NCBI RefSeq assembly: GCF_001570805.1
Contig: NZ_BCSJ01000013.1
Span: 124,001 to 188,000, forward strand
Source: Brevibacterium epidermidis NBRC 14811
GTDB taxonomy: Bacteria > Actinomycetota > Actinomycetes > Actinomycetales > Brevibacteriaceae
DNA: 64,000 nucleotides
Direction: 5' to 3'
This document shows positions 16,744-26,316 of this stretch, in pieces. How positions within the stretch are numbered: the first letter of the stretch is position 1; each line of letters begins with the position of its first letter. The notes under the pieces were generated by a model. That model saw only the letters and a list, made by a program, of their open reading frames with translations. It did no database searches and was not told where the DNA came from. Made by a program: the position numbers and the translations under genes.

Positions 16744-17170
16744 CTGCGCCGAGGAGGCCATGGAGTTCTACTGCTCCGTCTTCCCTGATTCGGCCATCCT
16801 CTCCATCGAACGCTATCCCGACGAATCCCTCGACGAACACTTCGCGGGGATGAGCGGGAAGGTCCTCACCGGCCGGTTCGTCCTCGACGGCACACCTTTC
16901 ATCTGCCTCGACGGCGGACCGGCGTTCACATTCAACGAAGCGATCTCTCTGACGGTCGAATGCGCGGACCAGGCCGAGATCGACCACTATTGGTCCAATC
17001 TGTCGGCTTCACCCGAGCACGAACAGTGCGGCTGGCTCAAAGATCGCTTCGGAGTCAGCTGGCAGATCGTTCCCGCGAACCTCGGCGAGCTGATGACCGG
17101 TCCGGCACAGACTCAGGCTCTCATGCGGATGAAGAAGATCATCATCGACGACCTCGTCAACGCCGGCTGA
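16706..17170 (+). CDS. PhnB-like VOC superfamily protein
   Basis: A 154-residue vicinal-oxygen-chelate fold protein of the PhnB/3-demethylubiquinone methyltransferase-like group. Typical elements are the opening strand and helix (PCLWFPDCAEEAMEFYCSVF), ICLDGGPAFTFNEAISLTVEC, and the ending segment with DRFGVSWQIVPANL. The function of this group is poorly defined; many are annotated as possible dioxygenases or resistance proteins. The ATG at 16706 has GAGGAG five bases upstream and starts inside the ctaA 3' end. A strong terminator follows. Confidence 0.82.
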   Translation: MPVPIVPCLWFPDCAEEAMEFYCSVFPDSAILSIERYPDESLDEHFAGMSGKVLTGRFVLDGTPFICLDGGPAFTFNEAISLTVECADQAEIDHYWSNLSASPEHEQCGWLKDRFGVSWQIVPANLGELMTGPAQTQALMRMKKIIIDDLVNAG

Positions 17171-17212
17171 CGCCCAGTCTCGTCATCTCGACTGCACAAC
17201 TCTGCACAACGT

Positions 17213-17249
17213 TCGAGGCCCGCCCCCCATAGATGGGGACGGGCCTCGA
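17213..17249. terminator. Bidirectional terminator between VOC gene and ctaB
   Basis: TCGAGGCCCG (17213-17222) pairs with CGGGCCTCGA (17240-17249), with further CCCC/GGGG pairing inside. The hairpin lies between convergent genes, 43 bases after the VOC stop. Confidence 0.85.
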
Positions 17250-17267
17250 TTGATCAGCGTGTGGGTC

Positions 17268-18254
17268 TCACCAGATCCCGGGGATCAGGGTGGGCACGAA
17301 CGGGTCGATGGCCACTGCCAGGAAGAGCAGCGACAGGTAGGTGATCGAACCGTGGAAGACCTTCATCGCCTTGAGCGAGGTGCCGTCCTTGCCCTGCTTG
17401 GCACGGGAGACCAGCGAGTAGCACGACCACAGGAACCAGGCTCCGGCGCCCACGGCCACGATCGTGTAGACCGGGCCCATCGGCGCGACGGGAATGAGTG
17501 CGAGCGAGCATGCGATCATCGCCCACGTGTAGAGGATCATCTGTCGGCCGACGGACGTCGGCGGAACCTTCGACGGCAGCATGGGCACTTCGGCTGCGTC
17601 GTAGTCGGCCTTGTACTTGATCGCCAGCGGCCAGTAGTGCGGCGGGGTCCAGAAGAAGACGACGAGGAAGAGCAGCACGGGCTCCCAGGCGACTCCCCCG
17701 GTCACGGCCGACCAGCCGATGAGCACGGGCATGCAGCCAGCTGCGCCGCCCCAGACGATGTTCTGTGAAGTGCGGCGCTTGAGGACGAGAGTGTAGAAGA
17801 CGGCGTAGAGCAGGATCGCAGAGGCGGTGAGCCCTGCCGTGACCCAGTTCGTGAATCCGCCGAGCCAGAAGATCGAACCGATGCCCAGCACGAAGGCGAA
17901 GATCAGCGCAGAGCGGGGGCTGATCTCACCGGTGACGAGGGGACGGTCCTTCGTCCGCTCCATCTTCGCGTCGATATCGCGGTCGACATAGCAGTTGAAC
18001 ACCGAGGCAGAGGCCGCCGCGGCGGCTCCGCCGATGAGGGTGTTGATGACGAGCCAGATGTTCGGCAGTCCGTGAGCGGCCAAGAACATGACGGGCGCGG
18101 TCGTGACGAGGAGCAGCTCGATGACGCGCGGTTTGGTCAGTGCGATATAGGCACTGATGATCGAACGCGGTCGGGTGGAGAGGCTCTGCTCGTCGATGGC
18201 CCTCTGCAGAGGTCGTTCACTCTGCTCTTCCCGGTTCTGACGAAGTTTGCTCAC
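17268..18254 (-). CDS. ctaB: Protoheme IX farnesyltransferase (heme O synthase)
   Basis: A 328-residue UbiA-superfamily prenyltransferase with about nine membrane helices. It adds a farnesyl group to heme b to give heme O, the substrate of CtaA. The Asp-rich motif NCYVDRDIDAKMERT with KDRPLVTG binds the prenyl diphosphate through Mg. The second conserved loop reads AIKYKADYDAAEVPMLPS. The N-terminal 35 residues are hydrophilic. It starts with GTG at 18254, ten bases after the stop of the upstream membrane protein gene, with only a weak ribosome site. ctaA is close by on the other strand. Confidence 0.93.
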   Translation of the reverse strand: MSKLRQNREEQSERPLQRAIDEQSLSTRPRSIISAYIALTKPRVIELLLVTTAPVMFLAAHGLPNIWLVINTLIGGAAAAASASVFNCYVDRDIDAKMERTKDRPLVTGEISPRSALIFAFVLGIGSIFWLGGFTNWVTAGLTASAILLYAVFYTLVLKRRTSQNIVWGGAAGCMPVLIGWSAVTGGVAWEPVLLFLVVFFWTPPHYWPLAIKYKADYDAAEVPMLPSKVPPTSVGRQMILYTWAMIACSLALIPVAPMGPVYTIVAVGAGAWFLWSCYSLVSRAKQGKDGTSLKAMKVFHGSITYLSLLFLAVAIDPFVPTLIPGIW

Positions 18255-18264
18255 GCCTTAGATT

Positions 18265-18822
18265 CTACCTGCTGTCGAAGTTTTTGCCAGTCGCGCGAAG
18301 GCGAGTCGAATCACTGACGATCCGGACGAGGAAGGCCACCGCGGCACACACGGGAGCAAGCACGACGACCTGCACGATGAGCACTGAGACGAAGCTCAGA
18401 GAAGCGGATCGCGGGTCCGTGCCGAGCAGGTTGACGTCGACGCAGAGTCCGATGATGCCGGCGATGACGGAATAGACCAAAGCGGTCGTCCACACCAGCC
18501 CGCCGCGGCGCGCATTGAGCATCACTGTCAGTCCAGCGGCGAAGGGAACGAGCAGAAGCAGAGTACCGAGCGTCCAGAGACCGAGTTCGCCAAGATCGAC
18601 GCTGCCGCGCAGCGGCTGCCCGATCGCCGATGACACAGCGACGGTCGCCGCGGCGAAGAACACGGGACAGGCCGCACCGATCCGCGAGATCCGACGACGA
18701 ATCCCTCTGGTCTGTTCGGCCACCTCGGCGAGGTCCGGCCTTCTGCCGGCCATCCATTCAGGTCGCCGCTCTCCGCTGTCTGCGACGGCGGCATCGATCA
18801 CCGGATCAGCACCTTTGCTCAC
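18265..18822 (-). CDS. Four-helix membrane protein of unknown function
   Basis: A 185-residue protein with a hydrophilic N-terminus of about 45 residues and about four hydrophobic helices. It ends with a short basic tail. I do not recognise a family; the neighbourhood of ctaB suggests respiration but this is weak. I chose GTG at 18822 because AGGAAGG lies eight bases upstream. The frame also extends to a GTG at 18915 without a ribosome site, which would place the start inside a conserved promoter-like repeat. The stop is ten bases before ctaB, so the two are probably co-transcribed. Confidence 0.65.
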   Translation of the reverse strand: MSKGADPVIDAAVADSGERRPEWMAGRRPDLAEVAEQTRGIRRRISRIGAACPVFFAAATVAVSSAIGQPLRGSVDLGELGLWTLGTLLLLVPFAAGLTVMLNARRGGLVWTTALVYSVIAGIIGLCVDVNLLGTDPRSASLSFVSVLIVQVVVLAPVCAAVAFLVRIVSDSTRLRATGKNFDSR

Positions 18823-18915
18823 CCTGTCACCCTTCCTGTCAATGACGTTCTCTTCTCGGTCTTCTGGACTCACAGCAGTTGTTGAATCTCGAACCAAAGC
18901 TGTGTGCGAGACCAC

Positions 18916-19004
18916 ACTCTACCCGTCGGTAGCCTAAATGTCTCGCACCGCGTTTCTGCAGCGCGTGAACGGGGGCGGCGCTTCCGGCATCCGACGGGTA
19001 GAGT
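18916..19004. promoter_or_regulatory. Divergent promoter region with a 14-bp inverted duplication
   Basis: ACTCTACCCGTCGG (18916-18929) and its exact complement CCGACGGGTAGAGT (18991-19004) face outwards with 61 bases between them. Each arm ends in a -10-like TAGAGT directed at its own gene (minus-strand membrane protein, plus-strand tkt). The minus arm has a GAGACA 17 bases before its TAGAGT. The plus arm has no clear -35. Confidence 0.5.
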
Positions 19005-19046
19005 TTGAATGCACGCTCTCAGACGAACGAAGGATCGCTCGACGAC

Positions 19047-21128
19047 ATGACAACTCTGTCCTGGACTGAACTCGACAATCGCGCAGTCGACACTGCCCGC
19101 CTCCTCGCCGCGGATGCGGTGCAGAAGACAGGGAACGGGCACCCGGGAACGGCCATGAGCCTGGCCCCCATCGCCCACTACCTGTATCAGCACGGACTCA
19201 CACACGACCCGGCCGACCCGACTTGGGTCGGCCGTGATCGTTTCGTCCTCTCCTGCGGACACAGTTCACTCACCCAGTACGTCCAGCTCTACCTGGCCGG
19301 GTTCGGACTCGAACTCGACGACCTCAAGGCGCTGCGCACATGGGGTTCGCTGACACCGGGTCACCCGGAGGTCGGACACACTGCCGGCGTAGAGATCACC
19401 ACGGGCCCGCTCGGCTCCGGACTCGCCTCGGCCGTGGGCATGGCCATGGCCTCTCGCCGCGAACGTGGACTGTTCGACCCCGAGGCGGCCCCCGGCACCT
19501 CGCCCTTCGATCACTCGATCGTCGTGCTCGCCTCCGACGGCGACCTCGAAGAGGGCGTGTCCGGTGAGGCCTCCTCGCTGGCCGGCACGCAAGAACTGTC
19601 GAATCTGCTGGTGATCTGGGACGACAACAAGATCTCCATCGAAGACGACACCGCGATCGCCTTCGGTGAGGACACTGCCGCGCGCTACGCCGCCTACGGC
19701 TGGCACGTCCAGCACGTCGACTTCACCGCCGGCGATGACTACCACGAGGACATCGAAGCCTTCCACGCCGCTGTCGAGGCCGCTCGCGCGGATTCACGTC
19801 CCTCGTTCATCCGCCTGTCCACGATCATCGCGTGGCCGGCCCCGAACGCGCAGAACACCGGAGGGTCCCATGGTGCGGCCCTCGGTGACGACGAGATCCG
19901 GGCGACCAAGGAGGTCCTCGGCTTCGATCCCGAGGCGACCTTCGCCGTCGACGACGAGGTCCTCGCCCACACCCGCCAGGCCCTCGACCGCGGTCGTGCC
20001 GCTCATCTCGAATGGGACAAGTCCTTCGCCGAATGGCGCAGCGCCAACCCTGAGAACGCGGCGCTCTTCGACCGTCTGGCCAAGCGCGAGCTGCCCGCCG
20101 GACTCGATGAGGCCTTCCCGGTCTTCGAAGCCAGCGAAAAGGGCATCGCCACTCGTGCGGCCTCCGGTCAGGTGCTCAACGCGATCGCCGAGACCATGCC
20201 CGAGCTCTGGGGCGGTTCCGCCGACCTCGCGGGTTCGAACAACACCCTGATCAAGGGTGAGCCGAGCTTCCTGCCCGCACACCGGTCCACCGGCGCCTTC
20301 TCCGGCCATGAGTTCGGACGCAACATCCACTTCGGCGTCCGCGAGTTCTCCGCCGGTCTCGTCGGCAACGGCATCGCCCTCCACGGCGGAACCCGCCCGT
20401 ACAACGGCACGTTCCTCGTCTTCAGCGACTACCAGCGTCCTGCCGTGCGTCTGGCCGCCCTCCAGCAGCTGCCGAACCTGTTCGTGTGGACCCACGATTC
20501 GATCGGCCTCGGCGAGGACGGACCGACGCACCAGCCGATCGAGCACCTCTCCGCTCTGCGTGCCATCCCCGGCCTCGACGTCGTCCGTCCGGCCGACGCG
20601 AACGAGACCGCTGTCGCGTGGCGGAAGATCCTCGACCGCACGGACGGACCCAGCGGACTCGTGCTGACCCGCCAGGCCGTGCCGGTCCTCGACCGTGAGA
20701 AGTACGCCCCCGCCTCCGAGGCGGCACGCGGCGGCTATGTGCTCACCGACACCGGCGACCAGCCCGAGGTGGCCATCATCGCCAGCGGTTCCGAGGTCGC
20801 CATCGCCCTCGAGGCTGCCGAAGCTCTGCAGGCATCGGGCACCTCTGCACGCGTCATCTCCATGCCGTGCCAGGAATGGTTCGACGCACAGCCGGAGGAC
20901 TACCGTGCCACTGTGCTGCCACGCTCGCTCAAGGCCCGCGTGAGCATCGAAGCCGCCTCGGCGATGAGCTGGCACAAGTACCTCGGCGATGCCGGTCGTG
21001 CCGTGTCCATCGAGCACTTCGGTGCGTCCGCAGACTACCAGACCCTGTACGAGAAGTTCGGCATCACGGCCTCGGCCGTCGTCGACGCAGCCAAGGAATC
21101 CATCAACGCAGCAAAGGCGGAAGCATGA
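19047..21128 (+). CDS. tkt: Transketolase
   Basis: A 693-residue thiamine diphosphate enzyme that moves two-carbon units between sugar phosphates in the pentose phosphate pathway. The N-terminal GNGHPGTA motif (His32) and the TPP motif (SDGDLEEGVSGEASS to IWDDNKISIED, about 160-198) are present. The pyrimidine domain contains GVREFSAGLVGNGIALHGG and DSIGLGEDGPTHQPIEHL. I chose ATG 19047, which gives the usual N-terminus; AAGGA lies 12 bases upstream, rather far. An upstream TTG at 19005 lacks a ribosome site. It overlaps tal by ATGA. Confidence 0.95.
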   Translation: MTTLSWTELDNRAVDTARLLAADAVQKTGNGHPGTAMSLAPIAHYLYQHGLTHDPADPTWVGRDRFVLSCGHSSLTQYVQLYLAGFGLELDDLKALRTWGSLTPGHPEVGHTAGVEITTGPLGSGLASAVGMAMASRRERGLFDPEAAPGTSPFDHSIVVLASDGDLEEGVSGEASSLAGTQELSNLLVIWDDNKISIEDDTAIAFGEDTAARYAAYGWHVQHVDFTAGDDYHEDIEAFHAAVEAARADSRPSFIRLSTIIAWPAPNAQNTGGSHGAALGDDEIRATKEVLGFDPEATFAVDDEVLAHTRQALDRGRAAHLEWDKSFAEWRSANPENAALFDRLAKRELPAGLDEAFPVFEASEKGIATRAASGQVLNAIAETMPELWGGSADLAGSNNTLIKGEPSFLPAHRSTGAFSGHEFGRNIHFGVREFSAGLVGNGIALHGGTRPYNGTFLVFSDYQRPAVRLAALQQLPNLFVWTHDSIGLGEDGPTHQPIEHLSALRAIPGLDVVRPADANETAVAWRKILDRTDGPSGLVLTRQAVPVLDREKYAPASEAARGGYVLTDTGDQPEVAIIASGSEVAIALEAAEALQASGTSARVISMPCQEWFDAQPEDYRATVLPRSLKARVSIEAASAMSWHKYLGDAGRAVSIEHFGASADYQTLYEKFGITASAVVDAAKESINAAKAEA

Positions 21129-22228
21129 GTGAACGTCTCCAGCAGCTCAGTGCGGCCGGAGTCTCGATCTGGCTCGACGACCTCTCCCGCACCCGACTCG
21201 AATCCGGGGATCTCGCCCGACTCATCGAGGAATCCTCCGTCACGGGTGTGACGACGAATCCGACGATCTTCGCGAACGCGATCTCAGCAGCCGACGACTA
21301 CGATTCGGCGATCGCCGAGCTCGGTACCTCCGGCGCCGATGTGGATTCGGCAATCGAGGCCCTGACCACTGCGGATGTCGCCGAGGCGGCCCGCCTGTTC
21401 CGTCCGGTCTTCGACTCCACGGAGGGTGAAGACGGTCGCGTGTCGATCGAGGTCGCTCCCCCGCTGGCTCATGATGCCGAAGGGACCGTCGCCTCGGCGA
21501 AGGCCCTGTGGGAACGCGTGGGCGAACCCAATGCGATGATCAAGATCCCCGCCACCGAGGAGGGACTCCGTGCGATCTCCGAGACGATCGCAGCCGGGAT
21601 CAGCGTCAACGTCACCCTCGTGTTCTCCCTGACCCGATACCGTCACGTCGTCGAAGCCTTCCTCCAGGGTCTGGAGAAGGCCCGCGCCGCCGGTCACGAC
21701 CTCTCGACGATCCGGTCGGTCGCCTCGGTGTTCGTCTCCCGTGTGGATTCCGAGATCGATTCCCGTCTCGACGCCATCGACGATCCCAAGGCCGCGGAGC
21801 TCAAGGGCAAGGCGGGCATCGCGAACTGCGTGCTCGCCCACGAGATCCACTCGCAGCTGTTCACCTCCGAACGCTTCCGAGTCCTCGAACTCGCCGGAGC
21901 CCGTCCGCAGCGTCTGCTGTGGGCTTCGACCGGAGTGAAGAATCCCGACTATGCCGACACCATGTACGTCACCGGCCTCGTCGCTCCGAACACCGTGAAC
22001 ACGATGCCCGAACCCACCATGGAGGCCTTTGCCGACCATGGTGAGGTCACCGGCCAGATCACGTCCGAGCACTACCGTGCCGCCGACGAGGTCTTCGATG
22101 CCCTGGCACGTTTGGGCATCGACTACGCCGACGTCATGACCGTGCTCGAAAAGCAGGGACTGGAGAAGTTCGACGTCAGCTGGACCGAACTCCAGGAAAC
22201 GATCCGTACGGCTCTGGACCGCTCATGA
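21125..22228 (+). CDS. tal: Transaldolase
   Basis: A 367-residue class I aldolase-type enzyme transferring dihydroxyacetone units between sedoheptulose 7-phosphate and glyceraldehyde 3-phosphate. The Schiff-base Lys140 is in AMIKIPAT, with GVTTNPTIF at 41-49 and SVNVTLVFS also typical. Length matches the TalB-type group of actinobacteria. The ATG at 21125 overlaps the tkt stop and its own stop overlaps pgi, so tkt-tal-pgi form one coupled operon. The zwf-opcA-pgl genes that often follow tal in this phylum are absent here. Confidence 0.95.
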   Translation: MSERLQQLSAAGVSIWLDDLSRTRLESGDLARLIEESSVTGVTTNPTIFANAISAADDYDSAIAELGTSGADVDSAIEALTTADVAEAARLFRPVFDSTEGEDGRVSIEVAPPLAHDAEGTVASAKALWERVGEPNAMIKIPATEEGLRAISETIAAGISVNVTLVFSLTRYRHVVEAFLQGLEKARAAGHDLSTIRSVASVFVSRVDSEIDSRLDAIDDPKAAELKGKAGIANCVLAHEIHSQLFTSERFRVLELAGARPQRLLWASTGVKNPDYADTMYVTGLVAPNTVNTMPEPTMEAFADHGEVTGQITSEHYRAADEVFDALARLGIDYADVMTVLEKQGLEKFDVSWTELQETIRTALDRS

Positions 22229-23856
22229 AGCTCTCACTCTCCGTTCCGGTCGAAGAGGAATTCGATGCCGAGGCCGCGCGTCTCATCGACGCGCGCCTGG
22301 CCTCCCGTCTGAGCGAGAAGGATGCCGAACTGTTCGACGGCGCCGCGGATGCCGCGGACCGGATGGGCTGGGTGGATCTTCCGCAACAGGCCGCAGAGCT
22401 GCTCGATGAGATCGAGTCCCTGCGGGCACGGCTGCAGGAGCAGGGTCTGCGCACGATCAGCCTGGCCGGGATGGGCGGATCCTCGCTCGCTCCCGAGGTG
22501 ATGGCCCAGACAGCCGACGTCCGCCTCGAGATCGTCGATTCGACGGATCCGAATCAGGTCGCCGAAGCCATCGGCACCGACCTCGAACATACGGTCCTCA
22601 TCATCGCGTCGAAGTCCGGAACCACTGTCGAGACGGATTCGATCCGTCGCAGCTTCGCTGCGGCTTTCGAAGAGATCGACATCGATCCGGCCTCCCGCAT
22701 GATCGCGATCACCGATCCGGGGACGGAACTCGAGACCTTGGCCGCCGATCAGGGCTTCCTTGCGACCTTCCTCGCCGATCCCACGGTCGGCGGTCGCTTC
22801 AGTGCCCTGTCGGCCTTCGGACTCGTTCCTGCGGGACTCGCCGGTGCCGATGTGCGCGGAATCGTCGCAGAAGCCGCTGAGGCCGCCGCGGACCTGTCCA
22901 TCGACAATCTGGACAATCCGGCGCTGCGGTTCGGCGCTTGGCTGAGTATCGCTCACGCCAGGACGACGGAGAAGCTCGTCCTCGCCGAAACCTCTCCGCA
23001 GCTGGATGGACTCGGTGCCTGGGTCGAGCAGCTCGTCGCCGAATCACTCGGCAAGGACGGGCAGGGCATCCTTCCCGTCGTCGTCGACTCCCCCGCCGAT
23101 ATCGGGTTCTCAGATGCACGAGCTGACGCGCTGCTGTGTCTGCTCGGTCCCTCGGCAGAGGACGCGGAATTGGGCGCGCCGTCCGGTTTCGAAGCCACGA
23201 TCACCGGTGAGCTGGGTGAGCTGTTCCTGTTCTGGGAATTCGCCACGGCCATCGCCGGATACGGCATCGGGGTCAATCCCTTCGACCAGCCCGATGTGGA
23301 AGCGGCGAAGGCTCAGGCGAGGCACCTGCTGGACGGACCGGACTCCGGTACGTCCGAACAGGCACGGTTCCGAGAGGGAAACATCGACGTCCTCGAGGTC
23401 GTCGACGAAGCCACCGACCTCGTCAGTGCTCTGCAGGAGCTCTTCTCCCAAGTCGACGAATACGGGTATGTCGGGATCCAGGCCTACCTCGATCGCATCG
23501 CCGATGCCGAGGCGGAAGGGCTGCGTCCGCTCGTGTCCACTCACGCCGGAGTGCAGACGACCTTCGGCTTCGGCCCCCGTTATCTGCACTCGACCGGTCA
23601 GTATCACAAGGGCGGTCACCCGAACGGGGTCTTCCTCCAGATCACCGGTGAGGCTCGCACGGACCTGTCGGTGCCGGGACGCGACTTCGGCTTCGCTCAG
23701 CTTCAGCGTGCTCAAGCCGCCGGCGATGCGGCAGTGCTGATCGAGAAGGGTCGACCCGTACTGCGTCTGCATCTGCTCGATCGTGCCCGTGGGCTCGAGC
23801 AGCTGCGGGAGGCGGTCGGGTCGATCAGTCCCCATCACCACTATGGCCACGACTGA
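22225..23856 (+). CDS. pgi: Glucose-6-phosphate isomerase
   Basis: A 543-residue isomerase interconverting glucose 6-phosphate and fructose 6-phosphate. SIS-domain features are AGMGGSSLAPEVM, IASKSGTTVETDS (the phosphate-binding SKSGTT) and, near the end, FGPRYLHSTGQYHKGG, which holds the catalytic His. The sequence is of the divergent actinobacterial type and lacks the PROSITE Pgi signatures of E. coli, so the name rests on these motifs and on tal next door. The C-terminus is His-rich (SPHHHYGHD). It overlaps tal by ATGA and ends before a perfect terminator. Confidence 0.9.
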   Translation: MKLSLSVPVEEEFDAEAARLIDARLASRLSEKDAELFDGAADAADRMGWVDLPQQAAELLDEIESLRARLQEQGLRTISLAGMGGSSLAPEVMAQTADVRLEIVDSTDPNQVAEAIGTDLEHTVLIIASKSGTTVETDSIRRSFAAAFEEIDIDPASRMIAITDPGTELETLAADQGFLATFLADPTVGGRFSALSAFGLVPAGLAGADVRGIVAEAAEAAADLSIDNLDNPALRFGAWLSIAHARTTEKLVLAETSPQLDGLGAWVEQLVAESLGKDGQGILPVVVDSPADIGFSDARADALLCLLGPSAEDAELGAPSGFEATITGELGELFLFWEFATAIAGYGIGVNPFDQPDVEAAKAQARHLLDGPDSGTSEQARFREGNIDVLEVVDEATDLVSALQELFSQVDEYGYVGIQAYLDRIADAEAEGLRPLVSTHAGVQTTFGFGPRYLHSTGQYHKGGHPNGVFLQITGEARTDLSVPGRDFGFAQLQRAQAAGDAAVLIEKGRPVLRLHLLDRARGLEQLREAVGSISPHHHYGHD

Positions 23857-23891
23857 CGCGCCGAAACGGCGACTGGCCTGACGAAGCGCAC

Positions 23892-23930
23892 AGAGAAGGA
23901 CCCCGACCGATTCGGTCGGGGTCCTTCTCT
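23892..23930. terminator. Bidirectional terminator between pgi and secG
   Basis: A perfect 18-bp stem (23892-23909 with 23913-23930) and a 3-base loop. The + strand 3' arm ends in a pyrimidine-rich stretch, CCTTCTCTTCTG. It lies between convergent operons. Confidence 0.9.
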
Positions 23931-23997
23931 TCTGTCCACCTGGCGGTCGCCTCGGTGGCGGTGTCTCACGCTCTGGGCATCAGACGATCTTGGTGTC

Positions 23998-24243
23998 TCA
24001 GGAGTTGAACCGGGTGAGGATGCCCAGCAGGATGATGCAGGCACCCCAGACGATCGCCATCAGCGTCGTGAAGCGGTTGAGGTTGCGCTCGGCGACGCCC
24101 GAGGATCCCAGCGACGAGGACATTCCGCCGCCGAACATGTCGGACATGCCACCGCCCTTGCCCTTGTGCATGAGGATCAGCAGGGTGAGGAAGATGCTCG
24201 TGAGCACGAGCAGCGCGATGAGAATGATGTTCAGGATTTCCAC
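23998..24243 (-). CDS. secG: SecG, preprotein translocase subunit
   Basis: An 81-residue membrane protein with two helices (about 3-25 and 58-78) around a cytoplasmic loop rich in Gly and Ser. The loop motif LMHKGKGGGMSDMFGGG is the SecG signature. SecG assists SecYE in protein export. It is the last gene of the gap-pgk-tpiA-secG series, a conserved order in actinobacteria, 55 bases after tpiA. Confidence 0.93.
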   Translation of the reverse strand: MEILNIILIALLVLTSIFLTLLILMHKGKGGGMSDMFGGGMSSSLGSSGVAERNLNRFTTLMAIVWGACIILLGILTRFNS

Positions 24244-24298
24244 GTCGGATTCAACCTATGTTTCGTCGAGTGTTTCGTCGAATGATGCGTCTGTCAGT

Positions 24299-25084
24299 CT
24301 ACTTCGCGACCGCGGCCTTGCACAAAGCGGCGAAGTCCGGGCCGCTCAGGCTCGCGCCTCCCACCAGTGCACCGTCGACATCGTCGGAGGCGACGATCTC
24401 GGCCACATTGTCGGCCTTGACCGATCCGCCGTAGAGGATGCGGGTGGTCTGGGCCAGGCTGTCGCCGTACTTCTCTTCGATGCGTGCCCGGATGGCCGAA
24501 GCCATCTCCGCGGCGTCGGCGGCCGTGGCGGTCTCACCGGTGCCGATCGCCCACACGGGTTCGTAGGCGATGACGAGGCCCGAGAGATCAGCGGCGTCGA
24601 ATCCGGCCAGGGATTCGTCGAGCTGTCCGAGAGTGAACTCGACGTGGCTCTTCTCCTGCCGCTGTTCCAGGGACTCCCCCACGCAGAGGATCGGGGTGAG
24701 TTCGGCCGAGAGCGCGGCTTTGATCTTCGCGGCCACAACCTCGTTGGTCTCATGGTTGTCCGCACGGCGTTCGCTGTGGCCGATGACCACGAAGCTGCAG
24801 CCGAGACGGGAGAGGAACGATGCGGCGATCTCTCCGGTATGCGCTCCTGGAGCGTGCTGGGAGACATCCTGGGCACCGTACTTCAGCCACAGTTTGTCGC
24901 CTTGGACGAGTGTCTGCACCGACCGGATGTCGGTGAATGGCGGGATGACGACGACTTCGCAGTGACTAACGTCGAGTTTGGCGTCCTCGAGTGCCCACGC
25001 GAGTTTCTGGACGGCGGAGATCGCCTCGAGGTGGTCGTGGTTCATCTTCCAGTTGCCTGCCAGCAGCAGGGTGCGATCGCTCAT
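24299..25084 (-). CDS. tpiA: Triosephosphate isomerase
   Basis: A 261-residue TIM-barrel enzyme interconverting dihydroxyacetone phosphate and glyceraldehyde 3-phosphate. Catalytic residues are Asn11 and Lys13 (AGNWKMN), His103 (IGHSERR) and Glu175 ([11 protein letters not shown]). The phosphate loop YGGSVKADN is present. I chose ATG 25084, giving the standard N-terminus with GAGGAAG before it. An ATG at 25102, which overlaps the pgk stop as ATGA, would add six residues. Coupled to pgk and followed by secG. Confidence 0.95.
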   Translation of the reverse strand: MSDRTLLLAGNWKMNHDHLEAISAVQKLAWALEDAKLDVSHCEVVVIPPFTDIRSVQTLVQGDKLWLKYGAQDVSQHAPGAHTGEIAASFLSRLGCSFVVIGHSERRADNHETNEVVAAKIKAALSAELTPILCVGESLEQRQEKSHVEFTLGQLDESLAGFDAADLSGLVIAYEPVWAIGTGETATAADAAEMASAIRARIEEKYGDSLAQTTRILYGGSVKADNVAEIVASDDVDGALVGGASLSGPDFAALCKAAVAK

Positions 25085-25098
25085 AGTGTCAGTCTTCC

Positions 25099-26316
25099 TC
25101 ATCCGAGTGCGTCGAGTCCGGGCAGCGTCTTGCCTTCGAGGTATTCGAGGCTGGCACCGCCGCCGGTTGAGATATGGCCGAAGGCGTCATCGGCGAAGCC
25201 GAGGCTGCGCACGGCGGCCGCGGAATCGCCGCCGCCGACAACGGTCAGTCGCTGTCCTTCGCCGTTGCCGTCGTCGGTCAGTGCCTGGGCGACGGCTTTG
25301 GTGCCGGCAGCGAAGGCCGGGAATTCGAAGACGCCCATCGGTCCGTTCCAGAACACGGTCGTCGAGCCTGCGATGATCTCGGCATATGCGCTGGCCGACT
25401 CGGGCCCGATGTCGAGGCCGAGTCCGTCTGCTCCTGCCGGGGTGTCCTCGAGTTCGGCGACGGGCCGGACCCAGTTCTCGGCGTCGGCCGCGAAGGAGGC
25501 GGCCATGACGATGTCCGTGGGCAGGACGATGCGTGCTCCACCTGCTTCGGCGCGTTCGAGGTAGCCCTTGACGTCGTCGATGCGGTCCTTCTCGACCAGG
25601 CTCGATCCGATGTCGTGTCCGAGTGCGGCGAGGAAGGTGAAGACCATTCCGCCGCCGATGAGCAGATTGTCGGCACGGTCGATGAGGTTGTCGATGACGC
25701 CGAGTTTGTCCGAGACCTTCGAACCGCCGAGGACGACGGTGAACGGGCGTGCCGGGTCGTTGAGCAGCCTGTCGCTGACTTCGACTTCTGCGCGGACGAG
25801 CGACCCGGCATAGTGCGGGAGGAGTCCGGCGATGTCATAGACCGAGGCCTGCTTGCGGTGGACGACGCCGAATCCGTCGGAGACGAAGTCGTCGGCCAGC
25901 GCGGCCAGCTGGGAGGCGAATTCCTGACGCTGCGCGTCGTCCTTCGCGGTCTCTCCGGCATTGAAGCGCAGGTTTTCCAGCAGCAGCACGTCACCGTCGG
26001 ACAGGGCTGCGGCCTTCGTCTTCGCATCGTCACCGACGGTGTCGGCGGCGAAGGCGACCGGACGGCCGATGGCGTCGGCGAGTTCGGGGACGATCGGGAC
26101 CAGTGAGAACTGCGGATCCGGTTCTCCCTTGGGACGGCCCAGGTGCGACATCACGATGACCTTGGCCCCCGCCTCGGCGAGGGACCTGATGGTTCCGGCC
26201 GAGGCCAGGATGCGGCCGCGGTCGGTGATGGTGCCGTCGTCCATCGGCACGTTGAGATCGCTGCGGACGAGCACCGTGTGGCCGGCGAAGATGCCCGCAT
26301 CGTCGAATGTCCTCAT
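25099..26316 (-). CDS. pgk: Phosphoglycerate kinase
   Basis: A 405-residue two-domain kinase making ATP from 1,3-bisphosphoglycerate. The N-domain has the substrate motif RSDLNVP at 18-24 and SHLGRPKG. The C-domain has [25 protein letters not shown] and [10 protein letters not shown] chose ATG 26316, which overlaps the gap stop as ATGA and has AAAGGGA five bases upstream. The longer frame to 26376 would overlap gap without support. Confidence 0.95.
   Translation of the reverse strand: MRTFDDAGIFAGHTVLVRSDLNVPMDDGTITDRGRILASAGTIRSLAEAGAKVIVMSHLGRPKGEPDPQFSLVPIVPELADAIGRPVAFAADTVGDDAKTKAAALSDGDVLLLENLRFNAGETAKDDAQRQEFASQLAALADDFVSDGFGVVHRKQASVYDIAGLLPHYAGSLVRAEVEVSDRLLNDPARPFTVVLGGSKVSDKLGVIDNLIDRADNLLIGGGMVFTFLAALGHDIGSSLVEKDRIDDVKGYLERAEAGGARIVLPTDIVMAASFAADAENWVRPVAELEDTPAGADGLGLDIGPESASAYAEIIAGSTTVFWNGPMGVFEFPAFAAGTKAVAQALTDDGNGEGQRLTVVGGGDSAAAVRSLGFADDAFGHISTGGGASLEYLEGKTLPGLDALG

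Noticed and set aside
17191..17210. Direct repeat of CTGCACAAC
   Set aside because: Two short copies only, with no link to a gene or mobile element; probably chance.
19005..19046. Possible 14-residue N-terminal extension of transketolase from TTG
   Set aside because: No ribosome site, and it would start inside the predicted promoter element.
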